Below, piece by piece: positions 54,292-61,596 of a stretch of 64,000 bases of DNA. The translations under genes were made by a program, and so were the position numbers. Origin of the DNA: DASQZT01 sp035638575 (GTDB lineage Bacteria > Acidobacteriota > Terriglobia > Bryobacterales > Bryobacteraceae); contig DASQZT010000153.1 in the NCBI GenBank assembly GCA_035638575.1, forward strand, positions 38,318-102,317, given 5' to 3'. The stretch's first letter is position 1, and each line of letters begins with the position of its first letter. The notes under the pieces are model-generated. The model had not been told where the DNA came from and made no database searches. It was given only the letters and a program-made list of their open reading frames with translations.

Positions 54292-54767
54292 CAGGGGGCC
54301 TGCCGGAGCGCGCGCAACAGGTTCGCGGTTTCGATGGCGGTCATGGCGGCGTCGAATCCTTTGTTGCCGCTCTTGGCCCCCGCGCGATCGATGGCCTGTT
54401 CCAACGTGTTGGTCGTCAGCACCCCGAAGGCCACCGGCACGCCCGTTTCCGCCGCCACGTGCGCCAGGCCCTTGGCGGCCTCCGCCGCCACGTAGTCGAA
54501 ATGCGGCGTCTCTCCGCGGATCACCGCGCTCAGGCAGATCAGCGCATCGTAGCGGTGCTGCCGCGCCGCTTCGCCCGCTACCAGCGGAAGCTCCCACGAG
54601 CCCGGGACCTTGATGACGTCGATCAGGTCCGGGTCGGCGCCCGTGCGGTTCAGCGCGTCCATGGCCCCCGCCAGCAGGCGCTCCGTGATGAAGCTGTTGA
54701 ATCGGCTCACGATGACGGCGAACCGCAGGCCCGCGGCCGAAAGCTGGCCTTCCAATACTCGCGACAT
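54291..54767 (-). CDS. ribH: 6,7-dimethyl-8-ribityllumazine synthase
   Basis: RibH joins the ribityl pyrimidine with dihydroxybutanone phosphate in riboflavin synthesis and forms large capsids. The 158-residue protein has FAVIVSRFNSFITERLL, PGSWELPLVAG, GVLTTNTLEQAIDRAG and the conserved GNKGFDAAMTAIE. It is coupled to nusB and 3 bases from the enoyl-CoA hydratase. No other rib gene is in the window. Confidence 0.95.
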   Translation of the reverse strand: MSRVLEGQLSAAGLRFAVIVSRFNSFITERLLAGAMDALNRTGADPDLIDVIKVPGSWELPLVAGEAARQHRYDALICLSAVIRGETPHFDYVAAEAAKGLAHVAAETGVPVAFGVLTTNTLEQAIDRAGAKSGNKGFDAAMTAIETANLLRALRQAP

Positions 54768-54770
54768 GGT

Positions 54771-55556
54771 TCACTTTCCCGCGAAGGCCGGGCGTCTCTT
54801 TTCCAGAAACGCGCGCGTGCCTTCGCGACGATCTTCGGTTGCGGCGCTGACGCCGAAAGCGGCGGCTTCGAGGCGCAGACCCGCTTCCAGGTTCGCTTCC
54901 AGCCCCGCGTCCACGGTCTCCATCACCAGCCCGAGCGCCACCGGACCGTTGGCGATCACCTTCACCAGCCAGGCCCGGCTGTAGTTCAGCAGTTCCGCCT
55001 GCGGCGCCACCGCGTTCACCAGCCCCATGCGGTGCGCCTCCGCGGCCGTCACCGGTTCTCCCGAAAGGAGCAGTTCGAGCGCGCGGCCCCGGCCCACCAG
55101 GCGCGGAAGCCTCTGCGTGCCGCCGTAGCCCGGGATGATCCCGAGCTTCACTTCCGGCTGTCCCAGTTTGGCGTTTTCCGCTGCGAACCGCACCGTGCAT
55201 GCCATGGCCAGTTCCAGTCCGCCGCCCAGCGCGTAGCCGTTGACCGCGGCCACCGATGGCTTCGGCATGGTCTCCAGCGCGCGGAACACCCGCTGCCCGC
55301 GCAACGAGAATTCGCGCGCTTCCACGGCCGACAGCACCGCCAGTTCCCCGATATCGGCGCCCGCCACGAACGCTTTCTCGCCCGCGCCGGTGACGATCGA
55401 GGCGCGAATGGCCGCATCGCGCGCCACTCGCTCGAAGGCGTCTTGCAACTCCAGCACCACCGCGCCCGAAAGGGCATTCAGCTTATCGGGCCGGTTGACC
55501 GTGATCGTCGCGATCCCGTGCTCGTCGGCATCGAACAGGATGTGGGCGTACGACAT
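54771..55556 (-). CDS. Enoyl-CoA hydratase/isomerase family protein
   Basis: A 261-residue crotonase-fold enzyme. Its CoA-binding and oxyanion regions are AFVAGADIGEL and NGYALGGGLELAMACTVRFAAENAKLGQPEVKLGIIPGYGGTQRLPRLVG. A Glu in the usual position (PEVKLGIIPG) supports hydratase activity, typically 2-enoyl-CoA to 3-hydroxyacyl-CoA. It ends 4 bases before ribH, so it lies in one transcript with unrelated genes. Confidence 0.92.
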   Translation of the reverse strand: MSYAHILFDADEHGIATITVNRPDKLNALSGAVVLELQDAFERVARDAAIRASIVTGAGEKAFVAGADIGELAVLSAVEAREFSLRGQRVFRALETMPKPSVAAVNGYALGGGLELAMACTVRFAAENAKLGQPEVKLGIIPGYGGTQRLPRLVGRGRALELLLSGEPVTAAEAHRMGLVNAVAPQAELLNYSRAWLVKVIANGPVALGLVMETVDAGLEANLEAGLRLEAAAFGVSAATEDRREGTRAFLEKRRPAFAGK

Positions 55557-55574
55557 TATGGATCAGTGTAACAT

Positions 55575-56600
55575 TCAGGATCCGGTGCGAAGCGCTGCTT
55601 CCACGGCTCGCCGCAGTTCGCCCGCCGATCCTCCGCCCAGTTCGTGGAATACGATGCGGCCCTGGCGGTCGATCACGAACGTCGTCGGATATCCCGTTAC
55701 GAAGTATTTGCCCGAAACATCCGGCTCCGCGCCCAGCAGCAAGGTAAAGGTGTAACCCTGCTTTTTCGCGAACTTCGTCACCGTCCCGGCATCCTCACCC
55801 ACGTCCAGGCCCAGAACCACGAGGCCTTTGTCCGCGAGTTCGCCGTGCATCTTTTCCAGTTGAGGCATGGACGCCCGGCACGGCCCGCACCACGTCGCCC
55901 AGAAGTCGACGATGATCACCTTGCCCCGCAATCCGCGCAGATTGACCGGCCGCCCGGCGCCGTCCGGGAGAGTGAAATCCGGCGCTTCCAATCCCACGAT
56001 CGCCGTCGGTTCCGCCGCTGCCGCATGCGCCTTCGCCGGCGGCCTGACAGCGAAAAGCGTTTCGGGCAAGGGCTCATTCCACTTCACGATCGAATACAGC
56101 GTGACTTCGGTAACTGTAGACGAGTACGTGCTGACTTTGTGCACCGCGAAGCTCTTCTTATCGATGCGGTACATCGCGTATTGGGCGCCCGCAAGGCCGC
56201 CTTCCGGCCACTGGTCGCGAGCCACCCGCACCACGTAGACCTGCACGGGCTTCCCGTTCACCGCATACTGCTCCTCGCGCGCGATCTCCGCGTTCTTCAC
56301 GTGTTGATCGATCTGTTCGAAGGCGCCGGCGCTCGTCCCCGCGGCGCTGTCCGCCACGCGCGCTTCCCCGGGCGCATCCTCGTCCTCCCGGCGATACTTC
56401 CCCAGCTTCAAGCCGGCTTCTCGAAGATGCCGTTCCGACACCTTCGCGCCTCGAATCGTTTGGACAGTGACCCGGAACTCGTAACTTTGCAGAGCCCGGT
56501 ATGTGCCGGCCGTGTGCTGCAACACCTCCATAGCAGAAGGGGCAGCGCCGAAGCCGATGCACGGAACCACCAGCGCGAACCAAAAGACGCCTGACTTCAT
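55575..56600 (-). CDS. Exported TlpA-like thioredoxin protein
   Basis: A 341-residue exported protein. After a signal peptide (residues 1-19) comes a domain of about 170 residues resembling LolA/outer-membrane lipoprotein carrier-like or DUF2092 proteins (ALQSYEFRVTVQT), then a C-terminal thioredoxin domain with W237-CGPC241 in FWATWCGPCRASMP and the cis-Pro region TGYPTTFVID. Such proteins usually act as periplasmic disulfide reductases. It follows the dynamin-like gene by 3 bases. Confidence 0.87.
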   Translation of the reverse strand: MKSGVFWFALVVPCIGFGAAPSAMEVLQHTAGTYRALQSYEFRVTVQTIRGAKVSERHLREAGLKLGKYRREDEDAPGEARVADSAAGTSAGAFEQIDQHVKNAEIAREEQYAVNGKPVQVYVVRVARDQWPEGGLAGAQYAMYRIDKKSFAVHKVSTYSSTVTEVTLYSIVKWNEPLPETLFAVRPPAKAHAAAAEPTAIVGLEAPDFTLPDGAGRPVNLRGLRGKVIIVDFWATWCGPCRASMPQLEKMHGELADKGLVVLGLDVGEDAGTVTKFAKKQGYTFTLLLGAEPDVSGKYFVTGYPTTFVIDRQGRIVFHELGGGSAGELRRAVEAALRTGS

Positions 56601-56603
56601 GCT

Positions 56604-58286
56604 TTAAATTATGAGCGCCGAACTCCCCCGAATCAACTTCCGAAGCGAGTCCAACCCAGCCAGGTCCTCGCGGATTCGCGAAGCCTCTTCGCCACCCGAG
56701 GCGATCAGCCTCTCGATGCTGGCGATCAAGCCATCCAGCCGCCGTACGGAATCCTTCTCCAGGTCGAGCAGCGAACGGTTTACGGCGGTTTCCCACTGCG
56801 ATGCCAGACGCGAAAGGTTCACCACGACCGCATTCTCGACAGTGCGTTCGAAGTGCTTCCGGACCGCGCCCCTGACGATCCCCATCGGCACGAGAAAGGA
56901 AACCAGTTCCCAGTTGTGATCGAAGATCTTGCCCACGCGCACGTCCGGCGACCTTGGCTCCTCCGTGCGAAGTTCTGGTTGCGTGGTCTTCAATGGCACG
57001 CCGAGGGCCTCCAACGTCCGTTCCGAGACTCGATTCCGGAAGTCCTGCAGCCCTTGGGAAAGCTGGCGGCCCACGCGTTCAACGGGCTCGACGAATTCGG
57101 CCCCGTGCTTCTTCGACAGGGCGGTCATCTCCCCGGTGAGAACCGCGCCGAGCCAGTCTTCCAATCGCGTGATCGCCACGCCGAGGTTGCGCGTCCAGGA
57201 CGGAAACTCGCGGTCGAGACCCGCCAGCAGCCGTTGCCGCACCGGCCCTTCGTCGTTTCGCAGGAGATCCTCAAACTGGGAACGGGCCATCCCGGCGGCA
57301 TGCCGCACGATCAGCCGCAATGCCAGCCGCGTGTCGTCCAGAGCGGCCTTGTCTCCGAGGATTGTGCGCCGCAGCCGCTCGCGGTCGGAATCCGCCGCTG
57401 CCGCCGCCTTGAGCGCCACGTTGAGATAGCCCGCGCTTTCCTCCAGCAGCGAGACGATCTTGTGACGCAACACAGCCGCGCGTTGGCCCTCGTTCTCCGC
57501 GTGGACCCCCGAGAGGAGCCGCTCGTCGAGGGCCGTGCGCAGCGATTCGAATCCCGGCCGGATCGAATAAGGAAGGATCTGCATCGAGCCGTCCCCATGG
57601 TGTTCGAGCTGCCTCCGGAGGAACTCCGTGACCTCGTCCCTTTCACCTTCGCTGAGAATGTCGGCCTTGGTCAGAAGGAGCGAGACATTGGGTGTATAGC
57701 GGCGCAGGTTCCGGATCAGCTCGAGATCTGCCTGCGACAGCGGCGCGTCGGCGCCCACCGCAACCAGCGCCAGCCCCACTCTCGGCAGCCACTCCAGGGA
57801 TGTCTCCGTGTTGTGCTCGAAGGCGCTTTCGAGGCCCGGAGTGTCCACGAAGCGAATCCCGCGGTATCGCCCCATGGACGGTGATTGGACGCGCACCAGG
57901 GCGACGCTCTTTGAATTCGACGGGTTCTGGCTCTCCGAAATGTAGTCGCCGATTCGTTCGAGTGGAATCGATTCCGAGCGGCCATCCAGGAAGCGCGCCT
58001 CGGCGCTATCCACCCGGCCGTATTCGATCTCCGTCACCGCCGACGTGACCGGGATCACTCCCACGGGCAACAATGGCCTGCCGATGAGGTGATTGAGAAA
58101 GCTGCTTTTTCCCGCCTTGAATCTGCCGAAAATCGCGATATTGAGGCTCTTCTCCTGAGCGAAGGACCGGCAACTCTCCAGGAAATCCTGAAGCGCCGTG
58201 ATCCGATAGCGCTGGCACAACTCCGTGGCCGTGCGCAACGCGCCTTCGGCCAATTCTTCGGTACTGGACTCAGTCGCCCTTTCCAT
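56604..58286 (-). CDS. Bacterial dynamin-like GTPase
   Basis: A 560-residue large GTPase. The G1 loop GRFKAGKSS spans residues 54-62, G2 Thr is in PVTSAVTEI, G3 is VDTPGLES and G4 is TKAD. After the GTPase domain (about 260 residues) the chain is mainly helical, as in bacterial dynamin-like proteins, with one moderately hydrophobic stretch (WELVSFLVPMGIVRGAV) near residue 460 that may touch membranes. The family remodels membranes in cyanobacteria and actinobacteria. It overlaps the DUF190 gene upstream by 17 bases. Confidence 0.85.
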   Translation of the reverse strand: MERATESSTEELAEGALRTATELCQRYRITALQDFLESCRSFAQEKSLNIAIFGRFKAGKSSFLNHLIGRPLLPVGVIPVTSAVTEIEYGRVDSAEARFLDGRSESIPLERIGDYISESQNPSNSKSVALVRVQSPSMGRYRGIRFVDTPGLESAFEHNTETSLEWLPRVGLALVAVGADAPLSQADLELIRNLRRYTPNVSLLLTKADILSEGERDEVTEFLRRQLEHHGDGSMQILPYSIRPGFESLRTALDERLLSGVHAENEGQRAAVLRHKIVSLLEESAGYLNVALKAAAAADSDRERLRRTILGDKAALDDTRLALRLIVRHAAGMARSQFEDLLRNDEGPVRQRLLAGLDREFPSWTRNLGVAITRLEDWLGAVLTGEMTALSKKHGAEFVEPVERVGRQLSQGLQDFRNRVSERTLEALGVPLKTTQPELRTEEPRSPDVRVGKIFDHNWELVSFLVPMGIVRGAVRKHFERTVENAVVVNLSRLASQWETAVNRSLLDLEKDSVRRLDGLIASIERLIASGGEEASRIREDLAGLDSLRKLIRGSSALII

Positions 58287-58623
58287 CCTGTGCCGGCGCC
58301 TTCTTCTGAACGCGGATCGCCCTGACTTCGGAAACGGCCATCAGGCCCGTGTCCATCATCTCCTCCACTACCGGGGTCAGGCGCGCGATATTCTCGCTCG
58401 AATCGACAATCGAGATGAGGATCGGCTGATCGTGCCGCGCCAGGTGGTGCCGGTGCATCTCCGCCGTCCCGCCGTAGCCCTCGAGGCCGCGAAACACCGT
58501 GGCGCCCGCGATCTTCATCTCCCGGCACTTCTCCACGATGGCTTCGTAGAGCGGCTTGCCGTGATACCGGTCGGTTTCGGAGATGTGAATTCGCAGCAGC
58601 TTAGCGGGGTTTTCCTGTGACAT
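58270..58623 (-). CDS. DUF190 (PII-like) signalling protein
   Basis: A 117-residue single-domain DUF190 protein, a family with the PII trimer fold. KLLRIHISETDRYHGKPLYEAIVEKCREMKIAGATVFRG is the family core, and it is repeated three times in this locus. It starts 23 bases inside the tandem gene and ends 17 bases into the GTPase gene. PII proteins sense nucleotides and metabolites and gate transporters, so it probably reports on the antiporter. Confidence 0.88.
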   Translation of the reverse strand: MSQENPAKLLRIHISETDRYHGKPLYEAIVEKCREMKIAGATVFRGLEGYGGTAEMHRHHLARHDQPILISIVDSSENIARLTPVVEEMMDTGLMAVSEVRAIRVQKKAPAQDGKGD

Positions 58624-59335
58624 CGGATGTCTCCGCCGGGGTTCTGCCCCGGACCAGCCTGACCATTTCCACTTCGGAAGTCACGATCAACCCGTCCTCC
58701 AGCATTCGCTCGATCGCCTCCGCCGCCTCGGTGATTTTCTCCGGTGCGTCGATCACCGAAATCATGATGGGAAGATCGCGCATGGGGTGGAAGACGCTTC
58801 TCTTGTGCTCGTGGCCCTTGGCGCCGTAACCCAGGATCCCGCGATACACCGTGGCGCCGGCGATGTCCATCATCCGTAACTGCTTCACGATGGCGTCGTA
58901 GAGTGGTTCCTCGTGCCACTTGTCCGCCTCGCCCATGAATACCCGCAGGAGCTTCGCCGGCCCCTCTTTGTGCTCGTGCGCCGGCATGGGCTCCGGCTCG
59001 TCGGACCGCCGGGTCAGTTTCACGACGGTCGTATCCTGCACCTCGATGAGGCCGTCCGTGACCATCTCATATAAGGTTGGCAGCAGCTCTTCGACCTTCT
59101 CCGGCGTCTCCACGAACTCGATCCGGAGAGGCAGGTGCTGCGTCAAAACCTCGATCTTGTGCGTGTGCAGCATCTGGTGCCCGCCGAAGCCGGAGTAGGC
59201 GCGCGTCGCGGTGGCCCCAGCGACTCCCTTGTGCATCAGGAAGGTCATGATGGAGTCGTGCAGCGGCGTCATGTGGTGCTGGGTGTCTTCGTTGATGAAA
59301 ATTGTGACCCTTTTCGCGGGGCCTTTCCTCAGCAT
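58601..59335 (-). CDS. Tandem DUF190 (PII-like) protein
   Basis: A 244-residue protein made of two DUF190 domains: residues 1-110 (RVTIFINEDTQHHMTPLHDSIMTFLMHKGVAGATATRAYSGFG) and about 125-235 (LLRVFMGEADKWHEEPLYDAIVKQLRMMDIAGATVYRGILGYG). The second half closely resembles the adjacent single-domain protein. DUF190 proteins are usually single-domain, so the fusion is noteworthy; with the neighbour it could form a mixed trimer with three domains. A strong Shine-Dalgarno (AAAGGAGG) precedes ATG 59335. Confidence 0.87.
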   Translation of the reverse strand: MLRKGPAKRVTIFINEDTQHHMTPLHDSIMTFLMHKGVAGATATRAYSGFGGHQMLHTHKIEVLTQHLPLRIEFVETPEKVEELLPTLYEMVTDGLIEVQDTTVVKLTRRSDEPEPMPAHEHKEGPAKLLRVFMGEADKWHEEPLYDAIVKQLRMMDIAGATVYRGILGYGAKGHEHKRSVFHPMRDLPIMISVIDAPEKITEAAEAIERMLEDGLIVTSEVEMVRLVRGRTPAETSDVTGKPR

Positions 59336-59385
59336 TTCGCCTCCTTTGTACCGTCCAAATCCTATGATGCCCCTTCCCGCTTGTC

Positions 59386-60594
59386 TCAGGGTTCCAGGTC
59401 CCCCACTGGCTCGCCCATGACGGACTTCTGGAACGCGCTCTCCCGCCCCGGAAGCAGGTGCTTGGGCAGAAACCGTGCGTTCGCGATCGCCGTGGGAATC
59501 ACGGCGCTGCCGATTACCGTAGCAACCAGGTGGGAATACTGAGTCTGGTCGATGATCCCGTGGTTCAGGCCGAACAGCGCGGAAATCGTGCCGAACGTCA
59601 GCCCCGTGGACATCATCAGCGAGTAGTACACGCCGTCGTGCCCGTTGTATCCGAACGCGCGGACGGTGGGCAGCAGGCCGGCCAGCTTGAAGCCCATCTT
59701 GGCGAAAAACAGCGCCACCACGACCAGCGGCGCGGCAATCAGCGCCGGCACGGAAACGAAGCTGCCCGCGCGGATGAAATAGAACGGCGTCAACAGGCCG
59801 AACGTCAGCGTGCGCAGGCGCCGGATGAGGAGGTGGTCCTTGCCGACCGTGCCGGCGAGAACGATTCCGACGATGTAAGCGGGCAGCACGGGTTCGCTGC
59901 CGGCCCATACCGCCAACCCGCCCAGTCCGAACAGCAGGAACAAAAGGTACTTCGTTTCCAACTCCGAAACCCGGCCGCCGTACCGCTCGAAGAACCACGG
60001 CGTGACGAACGGCAGGGCCCCGAAGATCAGGACGCCGCCGCCCAGGAAGGTAAGCGCCTTCACCGTAAACGGCGAGAAGATCAGGCCCAGTGCAATTACC
60101 GTCCCGAGGTCGTTGATGAAGCAGGCCGCCAGGATGGCCTTCCCGTAAATCGTACGGTTGAAGCCGAGTTCGAGCATCACGGCATAGACCACCGCGACCG
60201 AAGTGGTTGACAACGCCACGCCCGCGAGCCAGCTCGGACGCCAGCCCCACCCCAGGACAAAATGGGCAACCATGGTAGCTCCCAGGAACGGCATGAAGAA
60301 GCCCACCAGGCCCACGGCGGTAGACTCTTTCCACTTAGCGCGAAAGACCTCCGGATCCAGTTCGGCTCCCGCGAGGAACGTCAGCACGATCGCGCCGGTC
60401 CCCGCCAGAAAGGTGATCCACGGCGCCTTGGCGCCCAACGCCTCGCCGCCCAGCGTCGCGCCGATGATGAGTTGCGCCACCGTCCCCACGACAATCTCCG
60501 AGAGGGCCGTGGACACCCGAAGCCAGTTCCCGATCAGTACCGCCGCCAGTGCCAGCAGGAGCCAGAGAGCGGCAACAAACCAGACCTTCTCCAT
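59386..60594 (-). CDS. CPA2-type cation/proton antiporter
   Basis: A 402-residue membrane protein with about 12 membrane segments, of the CPA2 (KefB/NhaS3-like) family. Conserved stretches include GAELDPEVFRAKW, FINDLGTVIALGLIF (the transport Asp is in this segment) and GLLTPFYFIRAGSFVS. It has no C-terminal RCK (TrkA) domain, which in many relatives gates transport; the DUF190 proteins next door may take that role. ATG 60594 has GGAG about 8 bases upstream. It is the first gene of the reverse operon. Confidence 0.88.
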   Translation of the reverse strand: MEKVWFVAALWLLLALAAVLIGNWLRVSTALSEIVVGTVAQLIIGATLGGEALGAKAPWITFLAGTGAIVLTFLAGAELDPEVFRAKWKESTAVGLVGFFMPFLGATMVAHFVLGWGWRPSWLAGVALSTTSVAVVYAVMLELGFNRTIYGKAILAACFINDLGTVIALGLIFSPFTVKALTFLGGGVLIFGALPFVTPWFFERYGGRVSELETKYLLFLLFGLGGLAVWAGSEPVLPAYIVGIVLAGTVGKDHLLIRRLRTLTFGLLTPFYFIRAGSFVSVPALIAAPLVVVALFFAKMGFKLAGLLPTVRAFGYNGHDGVYYSLMMSTGLTFGTISALFGLNHGIIDQTQYSHLVATVIGSAVIPTAIANARFLPKHLLPGRESAFQKSVMGEPVGDLEP

Positions 60595-60685
60595 CGAAGG
60601 AACTCCCGATTCAAATGTATTGTGGTTTGCCGGAGGCGGGATCCGAACCAACTCTCCCACAGCGAAACCACTGTAGGAGTTATTG

Positions 60686-60700
60686 GCCGTTCGGAACGGC
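60686..60700. promoter_or_regulatory. 15-base palindrome between divergent genes
   Basis: GCCGTTC (60686-60692) and GAACGGC (60694-60700) flank a single G. It lies in the 235-base gap between the antiporter operon and the toxin-antitoxin pair, so it could be an operator for either. No clear -35/-10 pair is seen on either strand. Confidence 0.4.
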
Positions 60701-60829
60701 GTTAAGCGAACTCCACCGCTATCATCAGCCTACAATGGAGCGTTCTCACCACGCAACTGGGGGCGCACATAGGCCCGAGTGCCGTTTCGATCATCGCTGG
60801 GCGTAAAATAGATGAGGAGCTGGATAGGG

Positions 60830-61153
60830 ATGATGCCGGCCAACGAATACGTCGAGGTTCACGACTGCGGGTACTACGTTGCTGGCACGCGCATTGGTCT
60901 TGACGTTGTGGCTTACGATTTTCGGAACGGCCGGTCCGCCGAGGCCATCTTCGATGCCTACCCATCCATCGGCTCGCTGGCGAAGGTCTACGGCACGATC
61001 ACTTTCATTTTGGAACATCCAAAGGAAATCGAGGCTTACCTGGCGGAACAAGATCGCCGCTACGAGGAGATCAAGACCCGTCATCCTCTCACGCCTGACA
61101 TGATCGAGCGTTTTGAACGGGCGAAGAGCGAAAGATCAGTGAAGCCGGCTTGA
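60830..61153 (+). CDS. DUF433-family antitoxin
   Basis: A 107-residue protein with the DUF433 pattern (PYVEVHDCGYYVAGTRIGLDVVAYDFRNGRSAEAIFDAYPS-like segment), a winged-helix-like family often paired with PIN-like toxins. GAGGAG (60814-60819) lies about 10 bases before ATG 60830. Its stop overlaps the toxin start (TTGA). Confidence 0.78.
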   Translation: MMPANEYVEVHDCGYYVAGTRIGLDVVAYDFRNGRSAEAIFDAYPSIGSLAKVYGTITFILEHPKEIEAYLAEQDRRYEEIKTRHPLTPDMIERFERAKSERSVKPA

Positions 61154-61497
61154 GCATCCGTTTCCAGGCCGACGCCGACCTGAACCCGGAGATCGAACGA
61201 GGCCTGCGGAGGCGGGAGCCGGCGATCGATTTTCGTGGTGCCACCAGCGTGATTCCAGACGGCACTTCCGATCCAGACGTCCTTCGGTTCGCCGCGGACG
61301 ATGGTCGCGTTCTGGTGTCCCGAGATGTCTCCACAATGCCCGAGTTTTTCGAGCGATTCATTTCGGAGAACGAATCTCCCGGTCTCCTGTTGATCCCTTC
61401 ACGGAGATCGATCGGAACAGTGATCGAAGGGCTGTTGATCGTCTGGCTGACTTGGACGCCGGAAGATCTGCGCAATCAAGTGCGGTGGATTCCGTAG
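61150..61497 (+). CDS. DUF5615 PIN-like toxin
   Basis: A 115-residue PIN-like protein. It starts IRFQADADLNPEIERGLRRREPAIDF, with the family acidic residues, and contains DGRVLVSRDVSTMPEFF, another conserved acidic stretch; both would form the nuclease centre. PIN-type toxins usually cut tRNA or rRNA. The start is TTG, overlapping the antitoxin stop, so the pair is translationally coupled. Confidence 0.8.
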   Translation: MSIRFQADADLNPEIERGLRRREPAIDFRGATSVIPDGTSDPDVLRFAADDGRVLVSRDVSTMPEFFERFISENESPGLLLIPSRRSIGTVIEGLLIVWLTWTPEDLRNQVRWIP

Positions 61498-61596
61498 GAG
61501 CCCGCACGAAACTCCCCCTCTGGCGAATCCAAAGGTCGCACGCCGCCGTCGCACTCCGCCCCGTGTGGGATAATTGAACGAGCATCCCCACACTTC

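Noticed and set aside
60626..60655. Sequence resembling the 3' half of a tRNA on the reverse strand
   Set aside because: GGTTCGGATCCCGCC followed by TCCGGC looks like a T arm and acceptor end, but the T stem has a mismatch and no 5' acceptor partner or anticodon arm in the right place exists.
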